In this document: positions 27,053 through 36,770 of the stretch, piece by piece
Layout of the letters: every line of letters begins with the position of its first letter
Numbering within the stretch: the stretch's first letter is position 1
Source: Oscillospiraceae bacterium
GTDB lineage: Bacteria > Bacillota > Clostridia > Saccharofermentanales > Saccharofermentanaceae
Direction of reading: 5' to 3'
Assembly (NCBI GenBank): GCA_902802325.1
Contig: CADCLV010000003.1
Location: 5,505 to 68,025 of the forward strand
DNA length: 62,521 nt
The notes under the pieces: model-generated
Databases searched by the model: none
What the model saw: the letters and a program-made list of their open reading frames with translations, nothing else
Told to the model about the DNA's origin: nothing
Position numbers and translations under genes: made by a program

Positions 27053-30000
27053 GAGAACGGATATTCACAAAGTACTGGTGATCGGCTCCGGTCCGATCGT
27101 GATCGGTCAGGCGGCTGAGTTTGACTATGCCGGCACCCAGGCTTGTCTGGCGTTAAAAGAAGAAGGATATGAAGTGATCCTGGCCAACAGTAACCCGGCC
27201 ACCATCATGACGGATACATCCATTGCCGATAAGGTGTATATGGAGCCTTTGACGCTTCAGTATCTGGCCCGTATCTGCCGTCTGGAAAGACCGGATGCCA
27301 TCGTTCCGGGTATCGGGGGGCAGACCGGATTGAACCTGGCCATGCAGCTGGCGAAAAAAGGTGTACTGGAAGAGTGCGAGATCGAGCTTTTAGGTACCGA
27401 TGCCAAGAGTATCGAGTGTGCCGAAGACCGTGAGCTTTTTAAGGAACTCTGCGAAAAGATCGGGGAGCCGGTGGTTCCCTCGCAGATCACCTATAGCATT
27501 GAAGAGGCCCTCGAGGCTGCCGAAACCATCGGTTATCCGGTCATCCTGCGTCCGGCCTTCACCCTCGGCGGCACCGGAGGCGGATTTGCCAACGATCCGG
27601 AAGAACTGAAGGAAATGATGAAGAATGCCCTGGCGCTGTCTCCGGTACATCAGGTCCTGGTGGAAAAGAGTATCCGCGGCTATAAGGAGATCGAGTACGA
27701 AGTGATCCGCGATGCCAACGACACGGCTATCACGGTATGTAATATGGAAAACCTGGATCCGGTGGGTATTCATACCGGTGACTCCATTGTTGTGGCTCCG
27801 TCCCAGACGCTGACGAATAAGGAGTACCACATGCTCCGTGACAGTGCGCTGAAGATCATCCGGGCCCTTGGCGTGAAGGGTGGATGTAACTGCCAGTTTG
27901 CGCTGGATCCGCATTCCTTTAAGTATTACGTGATCGAGGTCAATCCCCGTGTATCCAGATCTTCTGCGCTGGCAAGTAAAGCCAGCGGATATCCGATCGC
28001 AAGAGTCTCTGCCAAGATCGCGGTCGGCATGAATCTGGATGAGATACAGCTTGCCAATACACCGGCCTGCTTTGAACCGGCACTGGACTACGTGGTCACC
28101 AAGATGCCGCGTTTCCCGTTTGATAAATTCCCGGCGGCGTTGAATAAACTGTCGACGCAGATGAAGGCGACCGGTGAGGTCATGAGCGTGGGCCGAACTT
28201 TTGAAGAGAGCCTTCTGAAGGCGATCCGCTCTCTGGAAGACAGTAAGAACCATATCCATATGACGAAGTTCGACTCCGAGCATATGAGTGTGGACGATCT
28301 TCTGGAGTACATTAAGGAAGGTACCGATGACCGGATCTATGCCATTTCCCAGCTGATGTGGCTGGGCGTGGACCACTCCCGTATCTGCGATATCACCGGT
28401 ATCGACATGTTCTTCCTGGATAAGATCAAGAAGATCGTTGATTTCGAGCGTGAAATGGAAGATAACAAGGATTCTCTGCCGCATCTTCTGGAAGCAAAAA
28501 GAATGGGCTTTTCCGATTCCTATGTGGCTGAACTTTGGGGAAAGACCGAAGAAGAGATCTACAATCTTCGTGTAGAGAAGAAGATCGCGCCGGTCTATAA
28601 GATGATCGACTCCTGCGCATCGGAGTTCGACAGCTATATTCCGTATTTTTACTCCACCTATGCTTCGGAAAATGAATCGGTGGTGTCGGACAGAAAGAAG
28701 GTCATCGTTCTGGGTTCCGGACCGATCCGTATCGGTCAGGGTGTCGAGTTCGACTACTCGACGGTACACGCGGTGCGCACCATTCAGGAGATGGGCTATG
28801 AAGCCATCGTTATCAATAACAATCCGGAGACGGTCAGCACCGACTATACTACAGCAGATAAGCTCTATTTCGAGCCGCTGACAGCAGAAGACGTTATGAA
28901 TGTCATTCATCTGGAAAAGCCTATGGGCGTCATCGTTACGCTGGGCGGACAGACTGCCGTAAACCTGGCCGATGCGCTCCATAAGCGTGGCGTCAAGATC
29001 ATCGGAACGGATTGCGAGGCCATCGAAAAAGCAGAGAACCGTGATGCATTTGACGCAGTGATCAAGTCCCTTTCGATCCCGAATCCGAAGGGTGAAGCGG
29101 TGACCGATATTCCCACCGGTATCAAGGTGGCGGAAAAGATCGGATATCCGGTACTGGTCCGTCCGTCTTTCGTACTGGGCGGCCGTGCCATGGAGATCGT
29201 TGCCAACGAGACCATGCTTGTGAAGTATCTGAAAAATGCGGTTGAAGTGGATGAAGATAAGCCTGTTCTCATCGATAAATATCTTGTGGGTAAAGAAGTC
29301 GAGGTAGATGCGATCTGTGACGGAGAAGAAGTCTTTATTCCGGGTATTATGGAACTCGTGGAAAGAACCGGTGTTCATTCCGGTGACAGCACCAGTGTGT
29401 ACCCGCCGTTCTCCATTTCCGAAAAGGTCAAGGAGACCATCTGTGATTATACCCGCCGTCTGGGTCTGGGTATCGGCATCGTGGGCCTTTTCAATATCCA
29501 GTTCATCGTGGATAAAGATGACAGCGTCTATGTCATCGAGGTCAATCCCCGTGCCTCCAGATCTGTTCCGTTCCTTTCCAAATCCACGGACCGGAATCTG
29601 GTTACTATCGCCACCCGCGTTATGCTGGGCGAAAGCTTAAAGGCGCAGGGAATTACCGAACTGACTCCGCCGAAGAAGACATCCCGCTGGTATGTCAAAG
29701 CGCCGGCATTCTCCTTCCAGAAACTGGATGGTATGGATTCCTATCTGTCGCCGGAAATGAAGTCCACTGGTGAAGCCATCGGTTACGATACGAGATTGAA
29801 CCGTGCTTTCTATAAGGCGCTTCAGGCATCGGGCATCAAGATGAAGGATTATGGTACCGTTATCGTCACGCTGGCGGATGAGGATAAAGAGGAGGCGCTT
29901 CCGTTGATCCGCAGATTCTATGAACTGGGCTTTAATATCGAAGCCACCATCGGTACCGCAAACTTCCTGAAAAACCACGGTATCCGTACCCGTATCCGCG

Positions 30001-30233
30001 GAAAACTGAGCGAAGGCAGCACGGAGATCCTGGATTCCATCCGGGCCGGATATGTCAGCTATATCATCAACACCCGTGCCATCCTTTCCGGTGTGCATTA
30101 CGAAGATGGCGTGGCGATCCGCCGCTGCGCGATCCAGAATGGTGTAACCATCTTTACTTCCCTGGATACAGTGAAGATCGTACTGGATGTTCTGGAAGAA
30201 ACGATCCCGGGCATCTCCACGATCAACGCCTGA
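27045..30233 (+). CDS. carB: Carbamoyl-phosphate synthase large subunit
   Basis: Synthetase subunit of 1062 residues, full length. It has two homologous ATP-grasp halves: the first begins with [17 protein letters not shown] and contains [11 protein letters not shown], and the second begins near residue 555 with [16 protein letters not shown] and contains [11 protein letters not shown]. An MGS-like allosteric domain ends the protein (about 935-1062), the part that binds UMP or ornithine in relatives. The start at 27045 is the family start MPKRTD and follows GAGGTG. No defect was seen. Confidence 0.96.
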   Translation: MPKRTDIHKVLVIGSGPIVIGQAAEFDYAGTQACLALKEEGYEVILANSNPATIMTDTSIADKVYMEPLTLQYLARICRLERPDAIVPGIGGQTGLNLAMQLAKKGVLEECEIELLGTDAKSIECAEDRELFKELCEKIGEPVVPSQITYSIEEALEAAETIGYPVILRPAFTLGGTGGGFANDPEELKEMMKNALALSPVHQVLVEKSIRGYKEIEYEVIRDANDTAITVCNMENLDPVGIHTGDSIVVAPSQTLTNKEYHMLRDSALKIIRALGVKGGCNCQFALDPHSFKYYVIEVNPRVSRSSALASKASGYPIARVSAKIAVGMNLDEIQLANTPACFEPALDYVVTKMPRFPFDKFPAALNKLSTQMKATGEVMSVGRTFEESLLKAIRSLEDSKNHIHMTKFDSEHMSVDDLLEYIKEGTDDRIYAISQLMWLGVDHSRICDITGIDMFFLDKIKKIVDFEREMEDNKDSLPHLLEAKRMGFSDSYVAELWGKTEEEIYNLRVEKKIAPVYKMIDSCASEFDSYIPYFYSTYASENESVVSDRKKVIVLGSGPIRIGQGVEFDYSTVHAVRTIQEMGYEAIVINNNPETVSTDYTTADKLYFEPLTAEDVMNVIHLEKPMGVIVTLGGQTAVNLADALHKRGVKIIGTDCEAIEKAENRDAFDAVIKSLSIPNPKGEAVTDIPTGIKVAEKIGYPVLVRPSFVLGGRAMEIVANETMLVKYLKNAVEVDEDKPVLIDKYLVGKEVEVDAICDGEEVFIPGIMELVERTGVHSGDSTSVYPPFSISEKVKETICDYTRRLGLGIGIVGLFNIQFIVDKDDSVYVIEVNPRASRSVPFLSKSTDRNLVTIATRVMLGESLKAQGITELTPPKKTSRWYVKAPAFSFQKLDGMDSYLSPEMKSTGEAIGYDTRLNRAFYKALQASGIKMKDYGTVIVTLADEDKEEALPLIRRFYELGFNIEATIGTANFLKNHGIRTRIRGKLSEGSTEILDSIRAGYVSYIINTRAILSGVHYEDGVAIRRCAIQNGVTIFTSLDTVKIVLDVLEETIPGISTINA

Positions 30234-30391
30234 GAAGCAGGATCACGCCCGTAAGGGCAATGAATAATACTACGAATAAATAAGGCCATATGCAGGTTCG
30301 GCCGGATCCATGATACAATAGTTCCGGAATGAGGAATGTGCTCCTTTAGGAAAATGGGGAGCCGAAGAAGTCTTTTGCGGAGGTAGGGTGG

Positions 30392-31060
30392 ATGCAAAGG
30401 ATCCGAAAGATCGCATATGGTCTTTTTCTATGCGTGCTGATCCTGGCACTTTGCGGTTGCGCGAAAAGAAGAGAAAAGGTCAGCTATACGCTCGGGCAGG
30501 AAGTGACAATGGGCACATATGAAGGCTCTCCGATCGAATGGATCGTACTGGATGTGCGAGATAACGGAGAGGCACTTCTGATCAGTAAATATGTGCTGGA
30601 AATGAAGCCTTATCACGATGAAAAGACCAATGCCGACTGGGAGCACTGCTCACTTCGCACATGGCTCAACGGAAGTTTTTTTGACAGTGCATTTACCAAA
30701 GAAGAAAAGAAAGTGATCTTATCGTCGAAGATCGAAAATCCGGATAATCTCGAGTTTTCTGTTTCCGGCGGAAAAGAAACCGAGGACCGGATCTTTCTTC
30801 TGAGTTTTGATGAGGCAAATCAGTATTTTTCAAAAAGTAAAGACAGAAGATGTCTTCCGACAGAACATGCAGTGGAACGCGGGGTCATGACATCGCTTAA
30901 GGGATCCTCAAAAGGCTGCGCACCCTGGTGGCTTCGTTCTCCCGGAAGAGATCCGCATTCGGCAGCCTGTGTGCGTGATTTCGGATATGTCTTAAGTTCC
31001 GGATATAATGTGTACTATGAAGGATATGGTGTCCGCCCGGCGATGTGGGTAGAAGCCTGA
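30392..31060 (+). CDS. Lipoprotein with DUF6273 domain
   Basis: A 222-residue predicted lipoprotein: a short positive N-terminus, a hydrophobic core and the lipobox LALCGC. The remaining part is a DUF6273 domain, recognised by IEWIVLDVRDNGEALLISK, LRTWLNGSFFDSAF and the ending PWWLRSPG...GVRPAMWV, a fold common in gut Clostridia and related to formylglycine-enzyme-like or phage-tail-like domains. The function is unknown. GGAGGTAGGG precedes the ATG. It is followed after 17 bases by the sensor-like membrane protein, so the two probably form an operon. Confidence 0.82.
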   Translation: MQRIRKIAYGLFLCVLILALCGCAKRREKVSYTLGQEVTMGTYEGSPIEWIVLDVRDNGEALLISKYVLEMKPYHDEKTNADWEHCSLRTWLNGSFFDSAFTKEEKKVILSSKIENPDNLEFSVSGGKETEDRIFLLSFDEANQYFSKSKDRRCLPTEHAVERGVMTSLKGSSKGCAPWWLRSPGRDPHSAACVRDFGYVLSSGYNVYYEGYGVRPAMWVEA

Positions 31061-31077
31061 TATAAAGGAGTCTGATT

Positions 31078-32289
31078 ATGAGCGAAGAAAACAATTCTCC
31101 TATAGCGGCAGAAAAGAAAAAAAGACAGGCTATTCCGGTTTCGGTATTTGTGGGTGTTGTCCTTTTTATCCTGATTTCTGCTACGGTGGTTTCCTATGCC
31201 CTTTACTTAAGGAAAAGATTGTTTTCCGACTTGGATAAGCGGCTTTCCAGAAGGAGAGATAAGATCCTCGCTTTGGATACGTGGTCTATAAACGCTTTGA
31301 AGACATACTCCAAAAAGAATAAACTGAACGATGAGCAAGATTATACTGAGCTTTACGACCAGAACCGGTTGGATAGCGGATTTGTCCTTGTGAATGGACG
31401 CACCATTTTCCTTAAGGATTATTATTGGGACACATATGACTACAGAAATCTCGGTATGGCCTATTCGGAAGGCAGGATGAGTGATACGTATAAGAAAGAC
31501 GGCTATTCCACTTTTTCTATACCGGACATTGATTTCTCCTATTCGGATGATAGTACGCCTTACGCCACACTGCTCGTAGATCCGGATGAAGACTCCTATT
31601 TTGTGAAGAACGACGTTCCATTTATCTGTTATGGGGGATATATCTATCGTAATAGTATGCTTTATGATTCGCGTAATATGGCCGTGGGATTTGCCAAAGA
31701 AGGACTGAATGTGCAAAGCATAGCGAATCAGGAACTTCGCGCTGCCGCTTTTTCGATCATGGATGAAAATGATTATGATCTGGAAAAAGAAGTGAATCTG
31801 AATCCTATCTTCGGCTTCGAAGGTACGTACCGATACTGTTTGTTTCGAAGCATGGTGGGGTTCAGCCGGCCGGTGTTGGAAACCAATGATCTAAACAGGA
31901 TCGATACGGATCTGAGGTCTGATTTTATACCTGTGGATTTTAGTGGCGTTGAGGCGGAGTATACCTATTACTTTACCAGTACCGTGATCTTTCTTGATGC
32001 CGGTCCGGAACTTACTGCCTGGAAAAAACAGGTGGCCGTAGCCGGCGCGGTCGGGCTTGGAATATACTTCTTTCTTCTTTCCGGTACGATCCTTTTGGAA
32101 AAGAGAAACAGGGAGATCAGAAGAGAAGAGGAAGAGACTTCAGAAAATGAAGTAAGGCTGCCGGGTAAAAGGATCCATTCTGATCTGGCGGATGAACTTC
32201 TGGAGAAGATCGACGCGGCGGAAACCTCCATGGGTCCCAACGGATATCTGGAAGAGATCCGGGATACCATCGAAAAGATGAAAAAATAG
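31078..32289 (+). CDS. Membrane protein with large extracytoplasmic domain, sensor-like, unknown
   Basis: A 403-residue protein I do not recognise. One helix lies at about residues 20-42 and a second at about 318-340. The 275 residues between should be outside the cell, are rich in Asp and Tyr, and may form a PAS/Cache-type sensor fold. A cytoplasmic tail of about 63 residues is highly charged and predicted helical, ending in EEIRDTIEKMKK. The layout is that of a sensor kinase input module, but there is no His box and no ATPase domain. It is cotranscribed with the DUF6273 lipoprotein. GGAG lies upstream of the ATG. Confidence 0.65.
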   Translation: MSEENNSPIAAEKKKRQAIPVSVFVGVVLFILISATVVSYALYLRKRLFSDLDKRLSRRRDKILALDTWSINALKTYSKKNKLNDEQDYTELYDQNRLDSGFVLVNGRTIFLKDYYWDTYDYRNLGMAYSEGRMSDTYKKDGYSTFSIPDIDFSYSDDSTPYATLLVDPDEDSYFVKNDVPFICYGGYIYRNSMLYDSRNMAVGFAKEGLNVQSIANQELRAAAFSIMDENDYDLEKEVNLNPIFGFEGTYRYCLFRSMVGFSRPVLETNDLNRIDTDLRSDFIPVDFSGVEAEYTYYFTSTVIFLDAGPELTAWKKQVAVAGAVGLGIYFFLLSGTILLEKRNREIRREEEETSENEVRLPGKRIHSDLADELLEKIDAAETSMGPNGYLEEIRDTIEKMKK

Positions 32290-32351
32290 CGATATTTATG
32301 GATAGTTTTTTTGTTTCCGGATCGCCATAAGAAATGGTACGATAAAAAAGG

Positions 32352-32415
32352 ACCGGTTTAAAATTTTCCGGTGTGTGAATCGATTTCATTATGTGTGGCG
32401 CAATTGGCTTTGCGC
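32352..32415 (+). promoter_or_regulatory. Two dyads in the alcohol dehydrogenase leader
   Basis: ACCGG (32352-32356) and CCGGT (32368-32372) flank an AT-only centre. GGCGCAA (32397-32403) pairs perfectly with TTGCGCC (32409-32415) around five bases, ending a few bases before the ribosome site AAGGAG. These may be an operator and an RNA hairpin controlling the dehydrogenase. No Rex-type TTGTTAA site is seen. Confidence 0.35.
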
Positions 32416-32434
32416 CCGGAAAAGGAGCATATCT

Positions 32435-33613
32435 ATGTTTGATTTTCAGTACTATACTCCCACAAAAGTGGTTTTCGGAAAGAATACGGAGAGCCGTGTG
32501 GCGGAACTGATTAAGGAATTCGGCGGAAAGAAAGTCCTGATCCATTATGGCGGCGGAAGCGTGGTCCGCTCCGGTCTTCTTTCCCGTGTGACGGATACGC
32601 TGGATCAGGCGGGGATCACCTATGTGACACTAGGCGGCGCGGTACCGAATCCACATCTGGGCCTGGTTTATGAAGGAATTGAACTTTGCAAGAAGGAAGG
32701 CATCGATTTTCTTCTGGCAGTCGGCGGCGGCAGCGCCATTGATTCGGCCAAGGCCATCGGCTACGGTGTGGCCAACGAAGGGGATGTCTGGGATTACTAT
32801 GACTATAAAAGAAAGGTCAATGCCTGCCTGCCGCTGGGCGTGATATTGACGATCGCGGCAACAGGAAGCGAGATGAGTGATTCTTCTGTTATCACGAAAG
32901 AAGAAGGTCTGGTAAAGCGTGGATACAGCAGTGACTTCGGCCGTCCGAAATTCGCTATTTTGAACCCGGAGCTGACCATGACGCTTCCTGACTATCAGAC
33001 AGCCTGCGGATGCACGGATATCATGATGCATACCATGGAAAGATATTTCACCCAGGGCGGCAATATGGAGATCACCGACGCACTGGCGGAAGGACTTCTG
33101 CGTACCGTGAAAAAGAATGCCGTGATCCTTCGTGACGATCCGAGAAACTATGACGCCCGCGCAGAAGTAATGTGGGCAGGAAGCCTGGCCCATAACGGTC
33201 TGACAGGATGCGGAAATGACGGCGGCGACTGGATGACACATAAGCTGGAGCACGAACTGGGCGGCCTTTACGATGTGGCTCATGGCGCAGGTCTTGCCGC
33301 CATCTGGGGTACATGGGCGAGATTTGTCTTCCAGAACTGTCTGCCGCGGTTTAAGAAGTTTGCTTTGAATGTTATGGATGTTCCGAACGAGGGATCAGAT
33401 GAGGAGATCGCCCTTCGTGGTATCGAGGCCATGGAAGACTTCTACAGAAGTATCAATATGCCCACCAACCTTCGTGAGCTGGGTGTGAATCCGACAGAAG
33501 ACGAACTGATCCTGATGGCGAAAAAGTGCGCGGTCGGCGTCGGCGGAGAGATGGGATCGGCCAAGGTCTTAAATGAAGAAGATATGCTGGCTATTTACCG
33601 GGCGAGTATGTAA
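32435..33613 (+). CDS. Iron-containing alcohol dehydrogenase
   Basis: NAD(P)-dependent group III alcohol dehydrogenase of 392 residues, BdhA/YqhD-like, reducing aldehydes to alcohols. The start MFDFQYYTPTKVVFGKN is typical. GGGSAIDSAKAIG binds the nucleotide, and the Fe(II) ligands are expected at Asp in PDYQTACGCTDIMMHTMERYF and at the His residues of HNGLTGCG, HKLEHELGG and DVAHGAGLAAIW. ATG 32435 follows AAGGAG, and the longer frame upstream lacks a ribosome site. The physiological substrate, butanal or a toxic aldehyde, is undetermined. Confidence 0.92.
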   Translation: MFDFQYYTPTKVVFGKNTESRVAELIKEFGGKKVLIHYGGGSVVRSGLLSRVTDTLDQAGITYVTLGGAVPNPHLGLVYEGIELCKKEGIDFLLAVGGGSAIDSAKAIGYGVANEGDVWDYYDYKRKVNACLPLGVILTIAATGSEMSDSSVITKEEGLVKRGYSSDFGRPKFAILNPELTMTLPDYQTACGCTDIMMHTMERYFTQGGNMEITDALAEGLLRTVKKNAVILRDDPRNYDARAEVMWAGSLAHNGLTGCGNDGGDWMTHKLEHELGGLYDVAHGAGLAAIWGTWARFVFQNCLPRFKKFALNVMDVPNEGSDEEIALRGIEAMEDFYRSINMPTNLRELGVNPTEDELILMAKKCAVGVGGEMGSAKVLNEEDMLAIYRASM

Positions 33614-33638
33614 GATTCAAGGGGAGAGAACACAAGCG

Positions 33639-34262
33639 ATGAAAAAACTGAAAGTCTTACTTTTAAACGGAAGCCCGCGGACCAACGGAAATATAGCTGT
33701 GGCGCTTCATGAAATGGAAGAGGTCTTTGAAAAAGAAGGCGTGGAATATGAGACTGTCCAGATCGGAAAAATGGATATCCGCGGGTGCCTGGCCTGTAAT
33801 TCCTGCGGCCGGACAGGAAAGTGCGTCATTGACGATGTGGTCAATGACCTGGCCAAAAAGTTTGAAGAAGCGGACGGTCTGGTGGTCGGTTCTCCCGTAT
33901 ACTACGGCTCTGCCAACGGAACTTTGATGTCCGCGCTTCAGAGACTTTTCTACAGTTCCTCTTTCGATAAGAGCCTGAAAGTCGGCGCCAGTGTGGTCTG
34001 TGCCCGCCGCTCCGGCTGTACGGCCACTTTCGATGAACTCAATAAGTTCTTTACCATCTGCAATATGCCGGTGGCCACCAGCCAGTACTGGAATAATATC
34101 CATGGCGGGAATCCGGGAGAAGGAAAAGAAGACGCAGAAGGGCTTCAGACCATGCGCGTTCTTGCCAGGAATATGGTCTTTCTCATGAAGAGCATCGCGC
34201 TCGGGAAGGAACAGCTTTCGCTTCCGGAAGAGGAAGAACATGTCTGGACCAACTTTATCTGA
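33639..34262 (+). CDS. NADPH-dependent FMN reductase / flavodoxin-family protein
   Basis: Flavoprotein of 207 residues. LLLNGSPRTNGN is the FMN phosphate loop, CNSCGRTGKCVIDDV is a Cys-containing segment typical of iron-sulfur flavoprotein-like reductases of anaerobes, and SPVYYGSANG is the second FMN loop. It begins 25 bases after the alcohol dehydrogenase with GGGGAGA upstream, so the two are probably cotranscribed and may share redox-balancing work. The substrate is unknown. Confidence 0.85.
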   Translation: MKKLKVLLLNGSPRTNGNIAVALHEMEEVFEKEGVEYETVQIGKMDIRGCLACNSCGRTGKCVIDDVVNDLAKKFEEADGLVVGSPVYYGSANGTLMSALQRLFYSSSFDKSLKVGASVVCARRSGCTATFDELNKFFTICNMPVATSQYWNNIHGGNPGEGKEDAEGLQTMRVLARNMVFLMKSIALGKEQLSLPEEEEHVWTNFI

Positions 34263-34364
34263 CGGCGAATCTTTCCTGGTGAAGTATTCACAGGAATTTC
34301 CGTATCAGCTTTTTTCTGGTATTCTATTACGGAAATAAAGGCGTCAAAAGGAGAAGCGCAGAAA

Positions 34365-34817
34365 ATGGAAAAGACACCCTGTCTGGTCAGTATCGACAGT
34401 GCATTTGCCGAAGAAGGAAAACGGTATGAGGGCATCTTCGAACAGACACAAGATCGGATCCGGGTCTCCTGGATCCAGCCGGAAGAAGAAAAGGGGCAGG
34501 GAGACAACCATTTCCTTTTATCCTATCGGGTGAAGGAGAAGGTCCTGAATATGACCCGGAAGGGTGAGGCGGAAACAGAGATGACTTTCCAGGCCGGAGA
34601 AAAGACCGAAGGCATCATGCGTACGGCCCATGGAGATTTCGATCTGTCTATGCAGACTTATCTCATCTCTTTCTTTCCGGAGGATGAGGATGAGACATTG
34701 GAAATCGGAGGAAGCCCGTATCTGGTCAAAAAAGCGGTACTTCATTACGACCTTTGCTTTCCGCAGCAGGAACCGATGCGAAATGAGATGACTTTTAAGG
34801 TGCATCTTCGAAAGTGA
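34365..34817 (+). CDS. DUF1934 family beta-barrel protein (YwiB-like)
   Basis: A 150-residue protein of the DUF1934 (calycin-like barrel) family found across Firmicutes, with unknown function. The pattern IRVSWIQPEE, LSYRVKEKVLNMTRKGEAETEMTF and a final LHYDLCFPQQEP...NEMTFKVHLRK fits the family. AAGGAGAAG precedes the ATG. A terminator follows directly, so it is the last gene of its transcript. Confidence 0.75.
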   Translation: MEKTPCLVSIDSAFAEEGKRYEGIFEQTQDRIRVSWIQPEEEKGQGDNHFLLSYRVKEKVLNMTRKGEAETEMTFQAGEKTEGIMRTAHGDFDLSMQTYLISFFPEDEDETLEIGGSPYLVKKAVLHYDLCFPQQEPMRNEMTFKVHLRK

Positions 34818-34839
34818 ATAACGAAAACAGATCATTTTC

Positions 34840-34873
34840 AGGGCCCGTGGCAGCACGGGTCCTTGTTTTTTTA
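34840..34873 (+). terminator. Intrinsic terminator after the DUF1934 gene
   Basis: AGGGCCCGTG (34840-34849) pairs with CACGGGTCCT (34854-34863) around GCAG, with one G-U pair, followed by TTGTTTTTTT. Confidence 0.88.
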
Positions 34874-34958
34874 TATGTTTTTGCAAAATGTATAAGAAAA
34901 CCCCTTGCCAAAAGAAAAAATTATGTATAAAATCTTTCGGTAACGTAAGGAAACTTGC

Positions 34959-34987
34959 TTGACAAAGCAGTTCCATTAGTGCATAAT
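34959..34987 (+). promoter_or_regulatory. Promoter of rpmF
   Basis: TTGACA (34959-34964), 17-base spacer, CATAAT (34982-34987). The 249-base gap before rpmF otherwise holds the preceding terminator and a leader of about 70 bases. The DUF177/YceD gene that often precedes rpmF is absent here. Confidence 0.75.
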
Positions 34988-35066
34988 ATCATTCGCGCCT
35001 CAAGATTTCGTGTGGCTGCGAAGTTATAAATTGAGTGACTTTAAGTAAGTATTGGAGGTGGATGCG

Positions 35067-35255
35067 ATGGCTCATCCGAAGCGTAAATGGTCTAAAGCTA
35101 GAACTTCTCGTCATAGAAGTGCCTGGAAGCTCGTGTTGCCAGGATTGGTAGAGTGCCCCAATTGCCACACTAAGATGTTGCGCCATAAGGTTTGCAAGAC
35201 CTGCGGTTATCTTGATGGCAAGGAGATCATCAATAAAGCTGATGAGATTGCTTAA
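35067..35255 (+). CDS. rpmF: Ribosomal protein L32
   Basis: Large-subunit ribosomal protein of 62 residues. It starts MAHPKRKWSKARTSRHRS, and has the zinc-binding form with CPNC (residues 29-32) and CKTC (42-45), that is C-x2-C...C-x2-C. The ATG at 35067, rather than an earlier in-frame ATG, gives the family N-terminus and follows GGAGGTG. It is transcribed alone from its own promoter and ended by a terminator. Confidence 0.95.
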   Translation: MAHPKRKWSKARTSRHRSAWKLVLPGLVECPNCHTKMLRHKVCKTCGYLDGKEIINKADEIA

Positions 35256-35286
35256 TAGCTAATCGAAGTACTACTACGAATAATCG

Positions 35287-35327
35287 GCAGTGTTTCTACT
35301 AAACCAAGTTGAATCACTGCTTTTTTT
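35287..35327 (+). terminator. Intrinsic terminator after rpmF
   Basis: GCAGTG (35287-35292) pairs with CACTGC (35315-35320), followed by seven T. The loop of 22 bases is large. A second stem, CCCC-TATGGC (35338-35347) with GCCATA-GGGG (35357-35369), follows in the leader of der. Confidence 0.7.
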
Positions 35328-35402
35328 CTGTCATCTGCCCCTATGGCAGGGAGTTGGCCATAGATGGGGAGAAAAAGGAGACTTGGCGAAAGGAGAAAAA
35401 GG

Positions 35403-36770
35403 ATGGGAAAACCGGTCGTGGCTATCGTAGGACGCCCGAATGTGGGTAAATCCTCGCTGTTCAATGCGCTCTATGGTGAGCGGATCTCGATCGTACACGA
35501 TGAGCCGGGTGTGACCCGTGACCGCATCTATGCAGAGTCGGTCTGGCGTGAGCGTGAGTTTATCATGATCGATACCGGTGGTATCGAGCCAAAGTCCGAA
35601 GATGTGATCTTAAAGGGCATGCGTATGCAGGCGGAGATCGCCATCGAGACGGCGGATGTCATCCTTTTCATGTGTGATCTTCAGTCGGGACTGACTGCCG
35701 CGGACGAAGAGATCGCCGTTATGCTCCGCAAAGCCAACCGTCCGGTGGTGCTGGTGGTCAACAAAGTGGACCATGTAGGCGAACCGCCGGCGGAACTGTA
35801 TGAATTTTATAATCTGGGCCTGGGAGAGATCTATCCGATCTCTGCTTCCCACCGGCTGGGCATCGGTGAGATGCTGGATGCCATCTATGAGCATTTTCCG
35901 AAGGAACTGACAGATGAAGGGAATAATGACACCATCCGTGTTGCGCTGATCGGTAAACCGAATGCCGGGAAATCCTCTCTTTCAAATTATATGACCGGTT
36001 CCGAGCGTTCTATCGTTTCGGATATCCCGGGTACCACAAGAGATGCGATCGACTCTCTGGTGGAGAATAAATACGGATCCTTCACTATCGTGGATACTGC
36101 CGGACTTCGGAAAAAGGGCCGGATCGAGGATGCCGTCGAGAAGTTCAGTATGATCCGATCCCTGTCCGCCATTGAAAAAGCCAATGTCTGCGTCATCCTG
36201 ATCGATGCCACGGAGGGTGTGACGGAGCAGGATACGAAGGTGGCCGGTTATGCCCATAATGCCGGTAAAGCATGTATATTCGCCGTAAATAAATGGGACC
36301 TGATCGATAAAGAGACAGGAACACTGGAGGCCATGGAGCGCCAGCTCAAGGATCGTTTTGCCTTTATGAGCTATGCGCCGGTGGTCTTTATTTCTGCCAA
36401 GACCGGTCAGCGTGTGGATAAACTTTTCGAACAGATCAAGCGGGTCTATGAAAATGCCGGAAGAAGATTAAAGACCGGTATGCTCAATGACCTCATCACT
36501 GAATGCGTGGCCATGGTGCCGACACCGCAGGATAAGGGAAAACACTTAAAGATCTACTACGGGACACAGGTTGCGGTCTATCCTCCGCAGTTCATCCTGT
36601 TCGTCAATGATCAGAATCTGATGCATTTCTCCTATGAGCGGTATCTGGAGAACCAGCTCCGAAAGAATTTTGATTTCGCCGGTACGCCGATACGAATATA
36701 CATGAGGGAAAAAGATAAGAAGAAGGACTTAAAACCAGAAGGGAATGACAAGAAGTATGACAAAGATTGA
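35403..36770 (+). CDS. der: Ribosome-associated GTPase Der (EngA)
   Basis: Essential double GTPase for 50S subunit maturation, 455 residues. The first G domain has GRPNVGKSSLFN, DTGG and NKVD, and the second (about residue 180 on) has GKPNAGKSSLSN, DTAG and NKWD. A C-terminal KH-like domain ends with a Lys-rich tail. The start ATG 35403 follows AAAGGAG. The end overlaps the typA start by 14 bases. Confidence 0.95.
   Translation: MGKPVVAIVGRPNVGKSSLFNALYGERISIVHDEPGVTRDRIYAESVWREREFIMIDTGGIEPKSEDVILKGMRMQAEIAIETADVILFMCDLQSGLTAADEEIAVMLRKANRPVVLVVNKVDHVGEPPAELYEFYNLGLGEIYPISASHRLGIGEMLDAIYEHFPKELTDEGNNDTIRVALIGKPNAGKSSLSNYMTGSERSIVSDIPGTTRDAIDSLVENKYGSFTIVDTAGLRKKGRIEDAVEKFSMIRSLSAIEKANVCVILIDATEGVTEQDTKVAGYAHNAGKACIFAVNKWDLIDKETGTLEAMERQLKDRFAFMSYAPVVFISAKTGQRVDKLFEQIKRVYENAGRRLKTGMLNDLITECVAMVPTPQDKGKHLKIYYGTQVAVYPPQFILFVNDQNLMHFSYERYLENQLRKNFDFAGTPIRIYMREKDKKKDLKPEGNDKKYDKD

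Noticed and set aside
27390..29378. Long open frame on the minus strand across carB (662 codons)
   Set aside because: It is antisense to conserved CarB, has no recognisable domain and arises because the sense gene rarely uses TTA, CTA and TCA codons.
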